A stretch of DNA of 64,000 nucleotides from Rouxiella aceris (GCF_012933545.1 NZ_JAADJU010000004.1:1-64000); one strand, 5' to 3'. Positions 9,087 to 17,772 are shown, counted from the first letter of the stretch. The notes: generated by a model not told the origin, from the sequence alone. Translations and numbers: made by a program.

Positions 9087-9839
9087 TTAGTTAGCTATAA
9101 TTTTTACCTTGCGTGGTTTGATTTTATTATCACAGTGAAAGCGGTCATCTTTTGAATTTCGGTTAATTTTTGCCAGTGAGATATCAACCATTTCATATTG
9201 ATGCGACTTGTTTGAGAGGGTATATTCCCGATAGTTTTTGTCGATAACAGAACCCTGTATATAAATCACGCCATCCGATACAACAGCAGCATACGTACTC
9301 TTATAAGCATCAACAGCATTATTATTTGAAGGATTCTCAAGATCTCTATAAGCTATGTAATAATTTTCTGTGCCATATTTATAACCAATATGCCTTACTG
9401 GGTATGCAATAACATTATCACTTGCGGCATAAATAAATTTACCTGTAAAAGCCATAATGTCGTTTTTTTCAGCTATAGTTATCTCATTTTGTGGTTTTTC
9501 ATCAGTTGCCCCTGACGTAATTAGCCTCTTAATATTTTTATTTACATCATGATAATAAACGAAACCTCCGTGTTCACAGTCCTTATATTTTTCCAGGGTA
9601 AAAAAACGGTTATCATCAATACGATAAACCACCTGCGGATCTACATCTATTTCCACATCCTTTACCGTGTTTCTTTTACTCATGGCACTTGGAAAACCAT
9701 AGCCAAAGCTCCCGCCTGTTGTTGGCATCCTGGCCAATAAAAAAATGGCAACAATAAATAGCAACATAACAATAAATACAATAATCATGATGACTTTCAA
9801 AACATTACCTGAGCCACTTGAGGCATTTTTATTATTCAT
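9087..9839 (-). CDS. Membrane-anchored Tli3-like T6SS immunity candidate
   Basis: A 250-aa protein with one N-terminal membrane anchor (about residues 15-37) and a periplasmic part that starts PTTGGSFGYGFPSA and contains VVYRIDDNRFFTLEKYKDC near residue 80, followed by VYYHD. This pattern resembles the Tli3 family, immunity proteins of the Tle3 lipase, though I rely on memory of the family. No Tle3-like gene is present, so it would be an orphan immunity gene. A frameshifted copy lies upstream at 10159-10331. Confidence 0.55.
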   Translation of the reverse strand: MNNKNASSGSGNVLKVIMIIVFIVMLLFIVAIFLLARMPTTGGSFGYGFPSAMSKRNTVKDVEIDVDPQVVYRIDDNRFFTLEKYKDCEHGGFVYYHDVNKNIKRLITSGATDEKPQNEITIAEKNDIMAFTGKFIYAASDNVIAYPVRHIGYKYGTENYYIAYRDLENPSNNNAVDAYKSTYAAVVSDGVIYIQGSVIDKNYREYTLSNKSHQYEMVDISLAKINRNSKDDRFHCDNKIKPRKVKIIAN

Positions 9840-10158
9840 ACAACATTCCTTAATCTGCCATTTATTGATTGTTGGGATAACAAGTGAATATCTTTAATAA
9901 TTCTACAGGATATTATGACCAATATTATGGATAGGCACTATTAGCAATAGCATATATTGATATTATATATAGTCATAATCAGAGTACAAAGGGGACAAAC
10001 CGCTGACCAGGGAACCGCCTTTACTGGCTCTATTGCCTGTGGTACTAACCATCCCACTATTCAACCCCCTATCCTGTCTACAGACAATAAACTGCATGAG
10101 CTATAAATATTGCCATTATTAAAAGCTGATAAAGCAACATCAACAATAATTACAGTCC
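9840..10158. other. Remnant intergenic DNA in the T6SS island
   Basis: No intact gene. The first 60 bases match the DNA upstream of the Sel1 gene at 8859, including a decayed 3' end of the 62-aa gene. The rest carries short broken minus-strand frames. One contains GNRASKGGSLVSG, faintly like a PAAR core, but this is too weak to call. Confidence 0.6.
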
Positions 10159-10331
10159 TTATGGTTGACGTGCCGAATAGTCTATCGTATCAACTTGATA
10201 AAATGTTTTACCGGGCCGGGCATACCATAGCCAAAACTTCCCCCAATCGTGGGCAGGTTGTAGATAACAATCAAAACCATTATCAGCAAAACACCCAACA
10301 TCGATGAGATAATTAGCGTTCTATTGCTCAT
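10159..10331 (-). pseudogene. Frameshifted remnant of a Tli3-like immunity gene
   Basis: The frame starts MSNRTLIISSM, continues through a membrane anchor and then LPTIGGSFGYGMPG, which matches PTTGGSFGYGFP of the intact gene at 9087-9839. It stops after 49 codons; the next frame continues with TFYQVDTIDYS, comparable to VVYRIDDNRFF, and then stops at 10159. This is a paralog broken by a frameshift and truncation. Its ATG overlaps the stop of the vgrG tail fragment (ATGA), as expected for an original vgrG-immunity gene order. Confidence 0.7.
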
Positions 10332-10796
10332 GGGTTAATCCTATTAAGCCAGGTAATTATCATATCTTCTGTTGCCTGAGAGTTTGCCAATTCTGTTTCA
10401 CCGTTTTCTGTAGTCACTCGCTCAATAATCTGGCCATTTGACAAGGTAATCATATAGCGTGACATAGCGGGTTTCATCGGCAGTAGTACTGCACTGACGA
10501 AATGAGGTGATCAGGCCAGGAACTATGCGCGGTTTAACGGGTTCGTACGGCTTGCCATCCGGGTACATCAGAAACAATGCCGGATAGTTAACGACCCATT
10601 GTGCCGGAAGATCTTTCTGCGTACAGGTGAACTCAATTTCATAGCGCGGTATCTGGCTGATAGCTTCCGAGCTACTGAATTTGGCTACCGACAACATCAC
10701 GCCCGGCTGTTTTGACTCCAGCCCGCGCAGGCGGAGCTGATAGTGGTTGTAAACGGCAATTTTTCCGCCTTCAATGATGTACTTGTCGATAGCCAT
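10328..10796 (-). pseudogene. vgrG remnant: 5' end joined to 3' end
   Basis: Codons 1-112 are nearly identical to the intact VgrG (MAIDKYIIEGGKIAVYN...TTADETRY), then homology stops at 10462. Directly after it, in another frame, runs a 43-residue piece (YMITLSNGQIIERVTTENG to NRINP) typical of the transthyretin-like end of VgrG proteins. So an internal deletion removed about 2 kb or more and shifted the frame. The full-length frame reads into a short nonsense tail ending at 10422. No functional spike can be made from this copy. Confidence 0.88.
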
Positions 10797-10820
10797 TTAT
10801 CGTCTTCCTTCCGTGGTCGG

Positions 10821-11492
10821 TTAATGCGCGATATCCATAGTGGTGATCAAGGTGTGCAAATGAAGCTGTAAACCCAGCGAGAGTGCCATCAGCAGTAAAA
10901 AACTCAGTACCACCTTTAACCAGGGTGAACGCCAGTATGCCAAGCCGGATGCCCCCTCGGTTCTGACCACTACCGGGGGTGCCCTCCGTCTCGGGTCGCA
11001 GGTTATCAGTGAAGTGAGCTGCTGGAGTAATTGCTGACGGTCGTCATGATCAGGGGTCTTGCTGTATTTTCCCAAAAAGCCAAGACACAACACACGGTGA
11101 AAGGCAGTAATAACTGCTATATCGGGAACAGGTTGTCTTAGCTGTTGGCGGATACGTTCATATAACTCATTGCCGGCATTAAACGACTGAAAAAAATATA
11201 CCTGCAACGGCGCGTTGTGCCAGCTATCGTTGCCCGTAGACATCATGGTTTCATCCAGCAGCGCGCAGATGGCATAGAGAATATGATCAGCGGCATCGCG
11301 ATGAATAGCGTGAGCCTGCAAAGCAGATTGCAATGATTCAACAATCATTACCCCCTGGCGATACAGGACCTCGCCAGAAGTAACTTCAGGTGTTTTATCT
11401 TTTGCATCCAAAAAGAAAATAACGCTTTCCTGTAAAAGATTATCGATAGTTAACTCATCGACTTCCTTGTTATATTTCATCCTTACATTCAC
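10821..11492 (-). CDS. tssL: DotU/TssL-family T6SS membrane protein (copy 2)
   Basis: A 223-aa protein differing from copy 1 (5545-6216) at only a handful of positions, mainly near residues 162-180. It has the same DotU domain and the same C-terminal membrane helix at about 190-208. It is intact although the vgrG behind it is broken. It starts in DNA with about 330 bp of gene-free AT-rich sequence upstream, which probably holds the module promoter in both copies. Two almost equal copies may compete for the TssM partner. Confidence 0.85.
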   Translation of the reverse strand: MNVRMKYNKEVDELTIDNLLQESVIFFLDAKDKTPEVTSGEVLYRQGVMIVESLQSALQAHAIHRDAADHILYAICALLDETMMSTGNDSWHNAPLQVYFFQSFNAGNELYERIRQQLRQPVPDIAVITAFHRVLCLGFLGKYSKTPDHDDRQQLLQQLTSLITCDPRRRAPPVVVRTEGASGLAYWRSPWLKVVLSFLLLMALSLGLQLHLHTLITTMDIAH

Positions 11493-11796
11493 CCAGCAAA
11501 TAATTTAAACGGCGATCACCTAAATAGCCAACCCCAAAAAATAGAATATCCAATTATGTAACACTGGAATTAGAACCAGTCAAATACAAATTTTCAAAAT
11601 TGTAATGAAAAGATGATTAAATAGTGCTTTAGCTTAATCATTAAAATTTATTAAAAAAATCACCAATAACTAACTATTTTACTAATTTGGTTGCTGTAAA
11701 ACCTCACTATTTCTCACCTTACAGATAAATTACTACCTTCATTAAGCTTAACCATTAGTTAGCCTTAAGGTGGTGCTATAAAATTTTAAACAAGCA

Positions 11797-11824
11797 ACAG
11801 TCCTGATTATAAAATCGGGACTGT
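11797..11824 (-). terminator. Hairpin after the nuclease gene
   Basis: Stem ACAGTCCTGAT / ATCGGGACTGT (11 bp with one G-U pair) with a 6-nt loop, followed on the minus strand by a T-rich stretch. It lies 64 bp beyond the stop of the gene at 11888. The equivalent stem in the other copy (near 6520-6548) is weakened by a mismatch. Confidence 0.5.
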
Positions 11825-11887
11825 TACGTAATAGACTAAAAATAGTTATTATTAAAAAAAACAGACCTACTGAGCCAAGTAGCGTAC

Positions 11888-12919
11888 TTAACGGGATAAC
11901 TCCAGAAGAAATTGATCTGTCTTCTCAAACAGATAATCAGTGGGGTCGGAACCGGATTGCTTTAACTCGATCATCTTTTTTATCTCGCTATCATCAAGCA
12001 TAATCAATAGTTTACCCTGATCTCTCATCGCTCCTTTAGCCATTTTTTTGGCTGACTCATTGGCGCCATTACGAGTTAAAATAATGGCAACTTTTCTTAA
12101 CCCTTTTTCAAGAAGGTACTTCTCGGTGGTAATAATTTGTTGTTGCCCGACTTTTTCGCGATAATTTTTAAACTCAAAAATAATATACTGACTATTTAAC
12201 CGTTCAACTAATAACTTCCAAAAATCCGTTGTTGCTTTTATACGACAGACGTAATCATAACGATTCAAGCCATCATCCGTTCTCAGCTGACTTTGCCAGC
12301 CATAGAGGTCGTTTTCAAACAGATAGTTCAGGATTTTTTCAGCATGAATTTCATAGGAACGCCATGCGCCTTTGCCAAATTTAATCTTATCTAGTTCACT
12401 AACTAATGAATCGGCAACATCGGTTTCATTACCAAACGCCTGGGGATTATATAACCTTGCCTTATCATTACAATTTGTCGTCAACACGCAGTCAATATGT
12501 CGTCCTTTACGAGAGAACTCTTCCAGGCTTTTCAACTCCAGCAAATTGCAGAGCTGTTCAAACAGCTCCGGGAAGGGAGATGTCCAGCATAACAAATCTG
12601 CCAAATCGACAATATTGACAGCAAACTCCTTTTCCAATGCCTCCCGAGACATATCTTCAATGATTGATGATACCACTAATATCTTATTCTCTGCCACGGT
12701 TGATACGGAGCTAACAAGTCGTCTTACTGCGTTCTTTATCAGCGACATTTGAGCACGTGTTGTCCGATAATATTTGATACCGATAATATACTGTTGCTGG
12801 TCGAAGTTAAGCTTAAGATCGTACCCCTTCTCCTTTGAGATGGAAACCTGATAATCCATAACCTCAAAGGTATTTGCCACAAAATTCTCAAACTGCACGG
12901 CAGGAGACAGATTGTTCAT
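11888..12919 (-). CDS. Restriction-endonuclease-like protein with two nuclease-fold domains
   Basis: A 343-aa protein. Residues 10-110 resemble an Mrr-type domain (FENFVANTFEVMDYQVSI, D34) but the usual E/QxK is replaced by GIK at 47-49, so this half is probably inactive. Residues 185-290 form a second PD-(D/E)xK-like domain with E190, D222 and EFK at 249-251 (YIIFEFKNY), and may be the active one. No methyltransferase or helicase is adjacent. It may be a solitary modification-dependent or defence nuclease, or a DNA-repair nuclease. It is transcribed alone, with a hairpin behind it. Confidence 0.6.
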   Translation of the reverse strand: MNNLSPAVQFENFVANTFEVMDYQVSISKEKGYDLKLNFDQQQYIIGIKYYRTTRAQMSLIKNAVRRLVSSVSTVAENKILVVSSIIEDMSREALEKEFAVNIVDLADLLCWTSPFPELFEQLCNLLELKSLEEFSRKGRHIDCVLTTNCNDKARLYNPQAFGNETDVADSLVSELDKIKFGKGAWRSYEIHAEKILNYLFENDLYGWQSQLRTDDGLNRYDYVCRIKATTDFWKLLVERLNSQYIIFEFKNYREKVGQQQIITTEKYLLEKGLRKVAIILTRNGANESAKKMAKGAMRDQGKLLIMLDDSEIKKMIELKQSGSDPTDYLFEKTDQFLLELSR

Positions 12920-13386
12920 AATGATCCCTCACAATGGTAAATCACATCACTTGATTAAAACATTAATGGGTTAAGCTATTAATATCCCGAATATTTCATT
13001 TTCTATTGATTAATTGAAAAGATAAACTTTTAACTTTCGCCCTCACAAATAAAAGAGTAAAAACTTCCCGGCCAAACAACACCTATAATTAAATATAGAG
13101 TTTAACCGGGAATGCATTGATCATTTAAATATATGCGAATATAAAAATGGGTTCTATTTAAAATGGCTTCGGGGCATAAGTCAATAACTACAGGGGGCTC
13201 TTCTTGATGTTTGTCGTATTTTTCAAAAACAAATTTAAAATACATTATTAACGATATTGTTATATTTCACCTCTGCCACCCTAACCATAAACCAGGTGGG
13301 ATGGCAGAGTTATACAAACATGCTAACATGACTACTTACTCGATAATGCGTGTTAGTTTTTCACTTACCTATTATTTATCTAAAAC
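12920..13386. other. Gene-free stretch with an inverted repeat
   Basis: No convincing gene. An inverted repeat CTCTGCCACCC / GGGATGGCAGAG at 13271-13309 (16-nt loop) lacks a T-run on either side. It may be a transcript end between the minus-strand lipoprotein gene and the nuclease gene, or a binding site. The right-hand 100 bp upstream of 12919 should hold the nuclease promoter. Confidence 0.5.
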
Positions 13387-14058
13387 TCACTGATTTGGAA
13401 AACTGGCTACATCGCGGACCATATCATCGATAGCACCTTTGACATCCGCAGCTGTTATAGGGGCATTGCTGTTATCCACTGTTTTCCCATATCCTTTTCT
13501 AACAACCTTGACCAAAGGTTTATTAGTGGCGACATCCATAACTTCAAGTTCAAGAAAGAGTTCAGAGTTTTGAGTTCGGTGCCCTGAGGCAGCCATTGCA
13601 CCTGCAATCACTGCGGCAACAGGTACTACTTCATAAAACTGCACATCTTTATTGCTCGCCGTTACTGCAGTGATCGCTGTCTTGACTATCATCCCCCCCT
13701 TTTGCGGTTGATTGACCAGTTGTATTCTCTGCCCAATGGCATTTTTCAGACGTTGCTCTGTATAAAGTCGAACTTGCTCCAAAGTACCTGCACTAACTCG
13801 GCTATCTGGCGAAGCGTGTGGGTAATATACGACAGGTGAAAAATAGATATTTTTATACTGCTGTTGGTGATAGTCAGGCGAGACCCAGCGTAACGTTTGA
13901 TGGCCGCTGGCGGTTTGCACTGGCTTCAAATCTGAGTAGTTACCCAAAAAACCTGAATACTGATTCTTTTCTGCTACCTTGGCGGAGCAACCAGCCAGTA
14001 CAGCCAGGAATATAACACACCCTATTTTGGTAGAAATTTGCAATGTTTTCATTATCAT
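13387..14058 (-). CDS. DUF3313-type outer-membrane lipoprotein
   Basis: A 223-aa protein with a lipoprotein signal (IFLAVLAGCSA, Cys at residue 24), a YSGFLGNYSDLKP motif soon after it, and the VVPVAAVIAGAMAASGHRTQ stretch typical of DUF3313 proteins. These are exported lipoproteins of unknown function, often present as single genes in proteobacteria. The first codons offer two starts (MIMKTLQ); the second Met is equally possible. No operon partner is visible, and a gene-free kilobase lies upstream. Confidence 0.8.
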   Translation of the reverse strand: MIMKTLQISTKIGCVIFLAVLAGCSAKVAEKNQYSGFLGNYSDLKPVQTASGHQTLRWVSPDYHQQQYKNIYFSPVVYYPHASPDSRVSAGTLEQVRLYTEQRLKNAIGQRIQLVNQPQKGGMIVKTAITAVTASNKDVQFYEVVPVAAVIAGAMAASGHRTQNSELFLELEVMDVATNKPLVKVVRKGYGKTVDNSNAPITAADVKGAIDDMVRDVASFPNQ

Positions 14059-15036
14059 GTAACCTTGTGGTTGAATTATTAATTCGCATGCAAATCAATA
14101 AAGTAAAACCCTTATCAATTTGGTTAAATATCATTTAAGGTCAAGAATATGATTAACTCCAGTTTTATTTATATCTCATACATAGCATGGTTAGGTTTTG
14201 CGAGTGAGGCATCAAAATTATCACGTACATTTAAATGTACGAGTTAAGTTACTGTTCCTGAAACAATATTTTACTTCGTCATAAGTAAAGGGCGACAGGT
14301 GGAGAAGTGACAAGGCCAGTGGTAATGTAAATATCCCACCAAAATGGACCATTCATTTTTAGATATCCCACATCATACTGATTATGTCCAGGTAAGGAGC
14401 TCTTCATGTGTAGAGCCCGATTCACTTAGCATCAGATCATTATCGTTGTTAAATCTTTTAAAGCAGGACGTGCCGCCAAAAATGTTTGTAGCCAGGCAGC
14501 CATATCTTAAGGAAAGCAAAATATCGCCCTATGGAAGCCGCTAAATGCTATCCGCGCTATAGTTTTAAGAAATTTTTAGATGGTTCGCATGCAAAGTCAT
14601 CTATGGATGTATGAGCCGAAAACCGGCACGCTAAAGCTGCGCGGATTAAAACTGCGGCCGAGCAAGCCTTTCCTCAGAAACTAAAATAGTGATGGTCATA
14701 GCTTCGCAAAAATCCCCCTCGATACGCCTATTGTCGAATGCACCAGCAATTGATCACCCAATCCCTGAATGAGACTGATGGCGGCAAGATTGCCGGAAAT
14801 CTCATCCATACAGCAGCGAGCTGTCATCCAATGGCGCGACCCTGGATATTCACCATCTCGGCGTTTTGAAACGCGGCGATGATAATGCGGAGAGCTGCCA
14901 TGCTCGATATTTACCTTTTTAAACCTGTCTAGCGGTTAATCGTAAGATTGAAGAAAAAATGCATTCAAAAATGTATAACAACCGATGTATTCTTGTGTGC
15001 GCGTTATAAAACATAAGAATATTTGGAGAGTCAATC
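14059..15036. other. Gene-free kilobase with decayed coding pieces and an 18-bp palindrome
   Basis: No intact gene is supported. A perfect palindrome CGTACATTTAAATGTACG lies at 14224-14241. Short plus-strand frames, such as 31 codons from 14587 (MQSHLWMYEPKTGTLKLRG) and a piece with SSELSSNGATLDIH near 14815, look like fragments of older genes but are too broken to name. The promoter and ribosome site (GGAGAG) for the TM2 gene are at the right end. Confidence 0.5.
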
Positions 15037-15339
15037 ATGAGTAACATGGTTTTTTGCAGCGGATGCGGGAAAGAAATACACAGCACAGCAAAATCTTGCC
15101 CTCATTGCGGCGCTGTTCGCTATGGTAGTCAAGGGTCAAAAAGCAGAATAGCCGCTGCGCTGCTGGCCTTCTTCCTGGGTAGCTTTGGTGTACACAAGTT
15201 CTACTTGGGTAAGATTGGTCAGGGAATTTTATACCTCATTTTCTGCTGGACACTTATCCCCTCAATTATTGCCTTTGTCGAATTTATCATCTATCTGTGC
15301 GAATCTGATGAAACATTCGATCGCAAATACAATAGTTGA
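15037..15339 (+). CDS. TM2-domain protein with N-terminal zinc ribbon
   Basis: A 100-aa protein. C7-C10 and C21-C24 form a zinc ribbon (FCSGCGKEI...CPHCGA), followed by a TM2 domain: two membrane helices with the signature GSFGVHKFYLGKIGQGILY between them (about residues 47-65). TM2 proteins are small inner-membrane proteins of mostly unknown role, common in accessory regions. A ribosome site GGAGAG precedes the ATG by 8 nt. It stands alone, between a decayed stretch and an integrase fragment. Confidence 0.85.
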   Translation: MSNMVFCSGCGKEIHSTAKSCPHCGAVRYGSQGSKSRIAAALLAFFLGSFGVHKFYLGKIGQGILYLIFCWTLIPSIIAFVEFIIYLCESDETFDRKYNS

Positions 15340-15574
15340 CTATATAAATGGCCTCATCCACATGAGGCCTTTCCTGCCAAAGGGTGATTATTGAGTAGCT
15401 AAGCCAAACTTGCATCGACAAGTATTTGTGTGTAAATGCAAGATTCTTTCTGGTGAAAAATGACCGTGAGTTTGATAGGCCAGAAAATGAGATGGCCTGG
15501 TTGGCTGGTGAATCCCCCAAGCCAGCGGCACAACTGTCCCTGATTGCTCAGCGTCGACGTACTCTGGAATAAAA

Positions 15575-15745
15575 GAATTACAGCGCATTCCTGGTAATTT
15601 TGATATTTGGGTAAACCCGCGTTACGCCCACTTCGCGCCGGATCGCCTGGAGGCTGCGTTGATTAACAATCCGCTGTCGATTTTACATAGTAAAACTGCC
15701 GCCAAAAGTGGCGACAAAATGGCGACAGAAGATCCTACAGGGTAG
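15575..15745 (+). pseudogene. 3' end of a dead tyrosine integrase
   Basis: A 56-codon frame ends with PRYAHFAPDRLEAALINNPL and SGDKMATEDPTG. RYAHxAPxxL with the catalytic tyrosine, and an SGDKMAT tail, are hallmarks of the C-terminus of phage integrases. Upstream the sequence loses frame. It sits 67 bp left of the prophage attachment repeat, in the same orientation as the live integrase at the other end, so an older element probably used the same target. Confidence 0.72.
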
Positions 15746-15811
15746 AATTGAGTGCAACTGGGTGGGAATAAGTCGTTGATTTTACAGTAAGTCGTTGTTT
15801 TAAAAACCCTA

Positions 15812-15837
15812 TAAAAAAAAGACCGAATACGATTCCT
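15812..15837. other. attL, left attachment repeat
   Basis: 26-bp copy (T, eight A, then GACCGAATACGATTCCT) identical to 58543-58568. The shared bases are the 3' terminator half of sdsR, so the left copy is a residue of that RNA gene. Confidence 0.93.
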
Positions 15838-16141
15838 TTATCCGCAAAAAACTTAATTTCTCCTTAAAAAACAACAAACTAAAAACCATAAAGCTCAATA
15901 ATCACTCAAAAACACCGTCTTTATAAGTCCTTTTGAATCATTTAGTTGCCACTGTTTTAGGAAATCGTCGGGAAAATTTCGATAGCGGATCCCCAGGCCG
16001 GAGCAACTCCACTCCCTGTAAATAGCACTGAACTCGCAGGTTCATGAAATAATTTGATATAGCTCCCAAACCAGCAAGCTTATAAATATTTTTTATCGCC
16101 AAGTGTTATTATTTATTCCCCTTCTCTGCTTAGGAGATTTT

Positions 16142-16354
16142 ATGTGTAAAACTACTGATATCCAAGTTAGATGCCTTCATTGCTCTCAATGGTTTAAGTC
16201 TGCAATCTGGCTTGGTGACAGAAAGACTTTTGAGTCTGGTACCCTTTTTGCGAATACTCAACAATGCCCACACTGCAGAAAAATTACCGAATGCAATAAA
16301 GAAAATTTCAAAGCTACGTTCGAGGATGGTGGCTTCTTAGGTAATAGAACCTAA
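16142..16354 (+). CDS. Small zinc-ribbon protein at prophage left end
   Basis: A 70-aa protein with paired cysteines C11-C14 (RCLHC) and C42-C45 (QCPHC), a likely zinc ribbon. The start is the ATG preceded by TAGGAG at 6-nt spacing rather than an in-frame Met 39 bp upstream that has no ribosome site. It lies between attL and the acyltransferase gene, in the accessory end of the prophage, and is AT-rich like its neighbour. Function unknown; it could be a regulator or a small lysogen-expressed protein. Confidence 0.6.
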   Translation: MCKTTDIQVRCLHCSQWFKSAIWLGDRKTFESGTLFANTQQCPHCRKITECNKENFKATFEDGGFLGNRT

Positions 16355-16687
16355 CCTTCTTTCGCTGAAATTATGTAAATTCTAGAAATATTTAAAATAG
16401 ATAAAGCTAGAGATTTCAGAGTAATGTAAAACAGGCTGCAACGGTTAAACCTCGAAACAAGGCTAAGATTTCGTTGCAGCTCATCACATAGCATCCCTGA
16501 AGTGGATACACAACATCAAAACCGAGCCGCCCCCTAAACAACTGTACATAAAAACAGCATAATCATGAATTTTTCAGGCGAGAAGCAGGGTTTGTTCAGC
16601 TTACGTGAGCTTGTGTTCTTTATTAATTGAAAATGCTGTGGTTTCGTGCAAATATTTGTGATTGATTAAAATTATTTAAGATTTTAA
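16355..16687. other. Gene-free stretch upstream of the acyltransferase
   Basis: Contains a 9-bp inverted repeat GCTGCAACG (16435-16443) / CGTTGCAGC (16472-16480), without an obvious T-run. The last 70 bases are very AT-rich and should hold the acyltransferase promoter. No gene is seen. Confidence 0.5.
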
Positions 16688-17728
16688 ATGTTAGGGTCAA
16701 ATAAAGTGCGAAATAATAATAGAATTCTCTCAATGGATTTCATGAGGATCATTTCAATTTTAATGATAATGTGCTTTCACTTGTATGTTGAGGCATCTAA
16801 AAACCCTGGAGTTCACATCACCGATTTATTTAAGCCGCTTGGTATAATAGGCGTTTCTTTTTTTATAATTATTTCTGGCGGAGCATTATCAACAAGTTCA
16901 AAAAATGAATTTAGCGTTTTAAAATTCTATAAAAAAAGATTCCTTTCAATATACCCAGCATTCTGGGTCACCTATATTTCAGTCGCACTATGTTTTTTTA
17001 TATTTGGTCATGTGGTAAAAGTCGGCAGCAACCCAGCCATATTAGCTATGTCATTTTTCGGAATGGATGGCTACCTATATTCCATGTATAAAAACTATTA
17101 CCTTATTGGGGAATGGTTTCTTGGGTTTATAGTTATAATCTATACTTTGTTTCCGTTAATACGTATAATTTACCTACGAAGTCAGACTTCTGCGTTATTA
17201 ATTTCCATTATAATATCGTCAATATCTTTTCATTTCAACGACTGGATTTATTCTCACAGCCCATTTTGGAATGCTAATGCAATGTGGAACCCTACAACCA
17301 GACTTCCAGAATTTATATTTGGGATGATGTTTTTTGATTTCATCCGTGATAGTAGACGCAATACTTTAATATCACTATACATTTCAATTTTTGTAATTAC
17401 AATTTCAAATGCATTCGGAGTGGGTTACTTTGAAAACTTATATTCAACCCCATTGTTATGTGCATCTTTTGTTGCGACTGCCTCAATTTACGAACTTTTA
17501 AAGAAACCATCATTTTTTATAAAAACCATTGGTTGCTTATCCACTTACTCTTTCATTGCATTTCTTGTACATCACAGATTTATATTTTATATAATGTCAA
17601 ATGATGAAATTAAAAACATTACCAACCTTCGGTTCTATTTATTACTTTCAGTGGTTATTGTGCTTAGTTTTTTATCAGCTGGCATATTACTACCAGTAAG
17701 CAATAAAATTAAAGGGTATCTTTCTTAG
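16688..17728 (+). CDS. Acyltransferase-3 family membrane protein (lysogenic conversion)
   Basis: A 346-aa integral membrane protein with about ten hydrophobic helices and the family opening MDFMRIISILMIMCFH (His31 in the first helix), then FFIIISGGALS. Acyltransferase-3 proteins O-acetylate sugars of O-antigen or other surface glycans; phage-borne members change the host surface and block superinfection. It is strongly AT-rich, on the strand opposite the late genes and next to attL, the typical place for a conversion gene. The start is uncertain: ATG at 16688 has no clear ribosome site, and Met16 is an alternative. The sugar target is unknown. Confidence 0.85.
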   Translation: MLGSNKVRNNNRILSMDFMRIISILMIMCFHLYVEASKNPGVHITDLFKPLGIIGVSFFIIISGGALSTSSKNEFSVLKFYKKRFLSIYPAFWVTYISVALCFFIFGHVVKVGSNPAILAMSFFGMDGYLYSMYKNYYLIGEWFLGFIVIIYTLFPLIRIIYLRSQTSALLISIIISSISFHFNDWIYSHSPFWNANAMWNPTTRLPEFIFGMMFFDFIRDSRRNTLISLYISIFVITISNAFGVGYFENLYSTPLLCASFVATASIYELLKKPSFFIKTIGCLSTYSFIAFLVHHRFIFYIMSNDEIKNITNLRFYLLLSVVIVLSFLSAGILLPVSNKIKGYLS

Positions 17729-17772
17729 GATGGATAATGGGCTGGTTAGATAGTTAATCAGCCCATCCACTA

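Larger units (their letters stand above)
10462..11829 (-). repeat. Large duplicated segment, copy 2
   Basis: Second copy of 5186-6552; same content and order. The left edge coincides with the vgrG deletion point and the right edge with the DNA downstream of the nuclease gene at 11888. The near identity implies recent duplication or ongoing gene conversion. Confidence 0.95.

Noticed and set aside
9900-10158. Possible PAAR-like peptide GNRASKGGSLVSG
   Set aside because: Only one short match, in a broken frame; not enough to call a PAAR gene, unlike the fragment at 6547-6636.
13211-13393. 60-codon plus-strand frame in the gene-free stretch
   Set aside because: No ribosome site, unusual composition, and it runs through the inverted repeat at 13271-13309.
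14344-14544. 66-codon plus-strand frame
   Set aside because: No ribosome site or similarity; lies in a decayed region.
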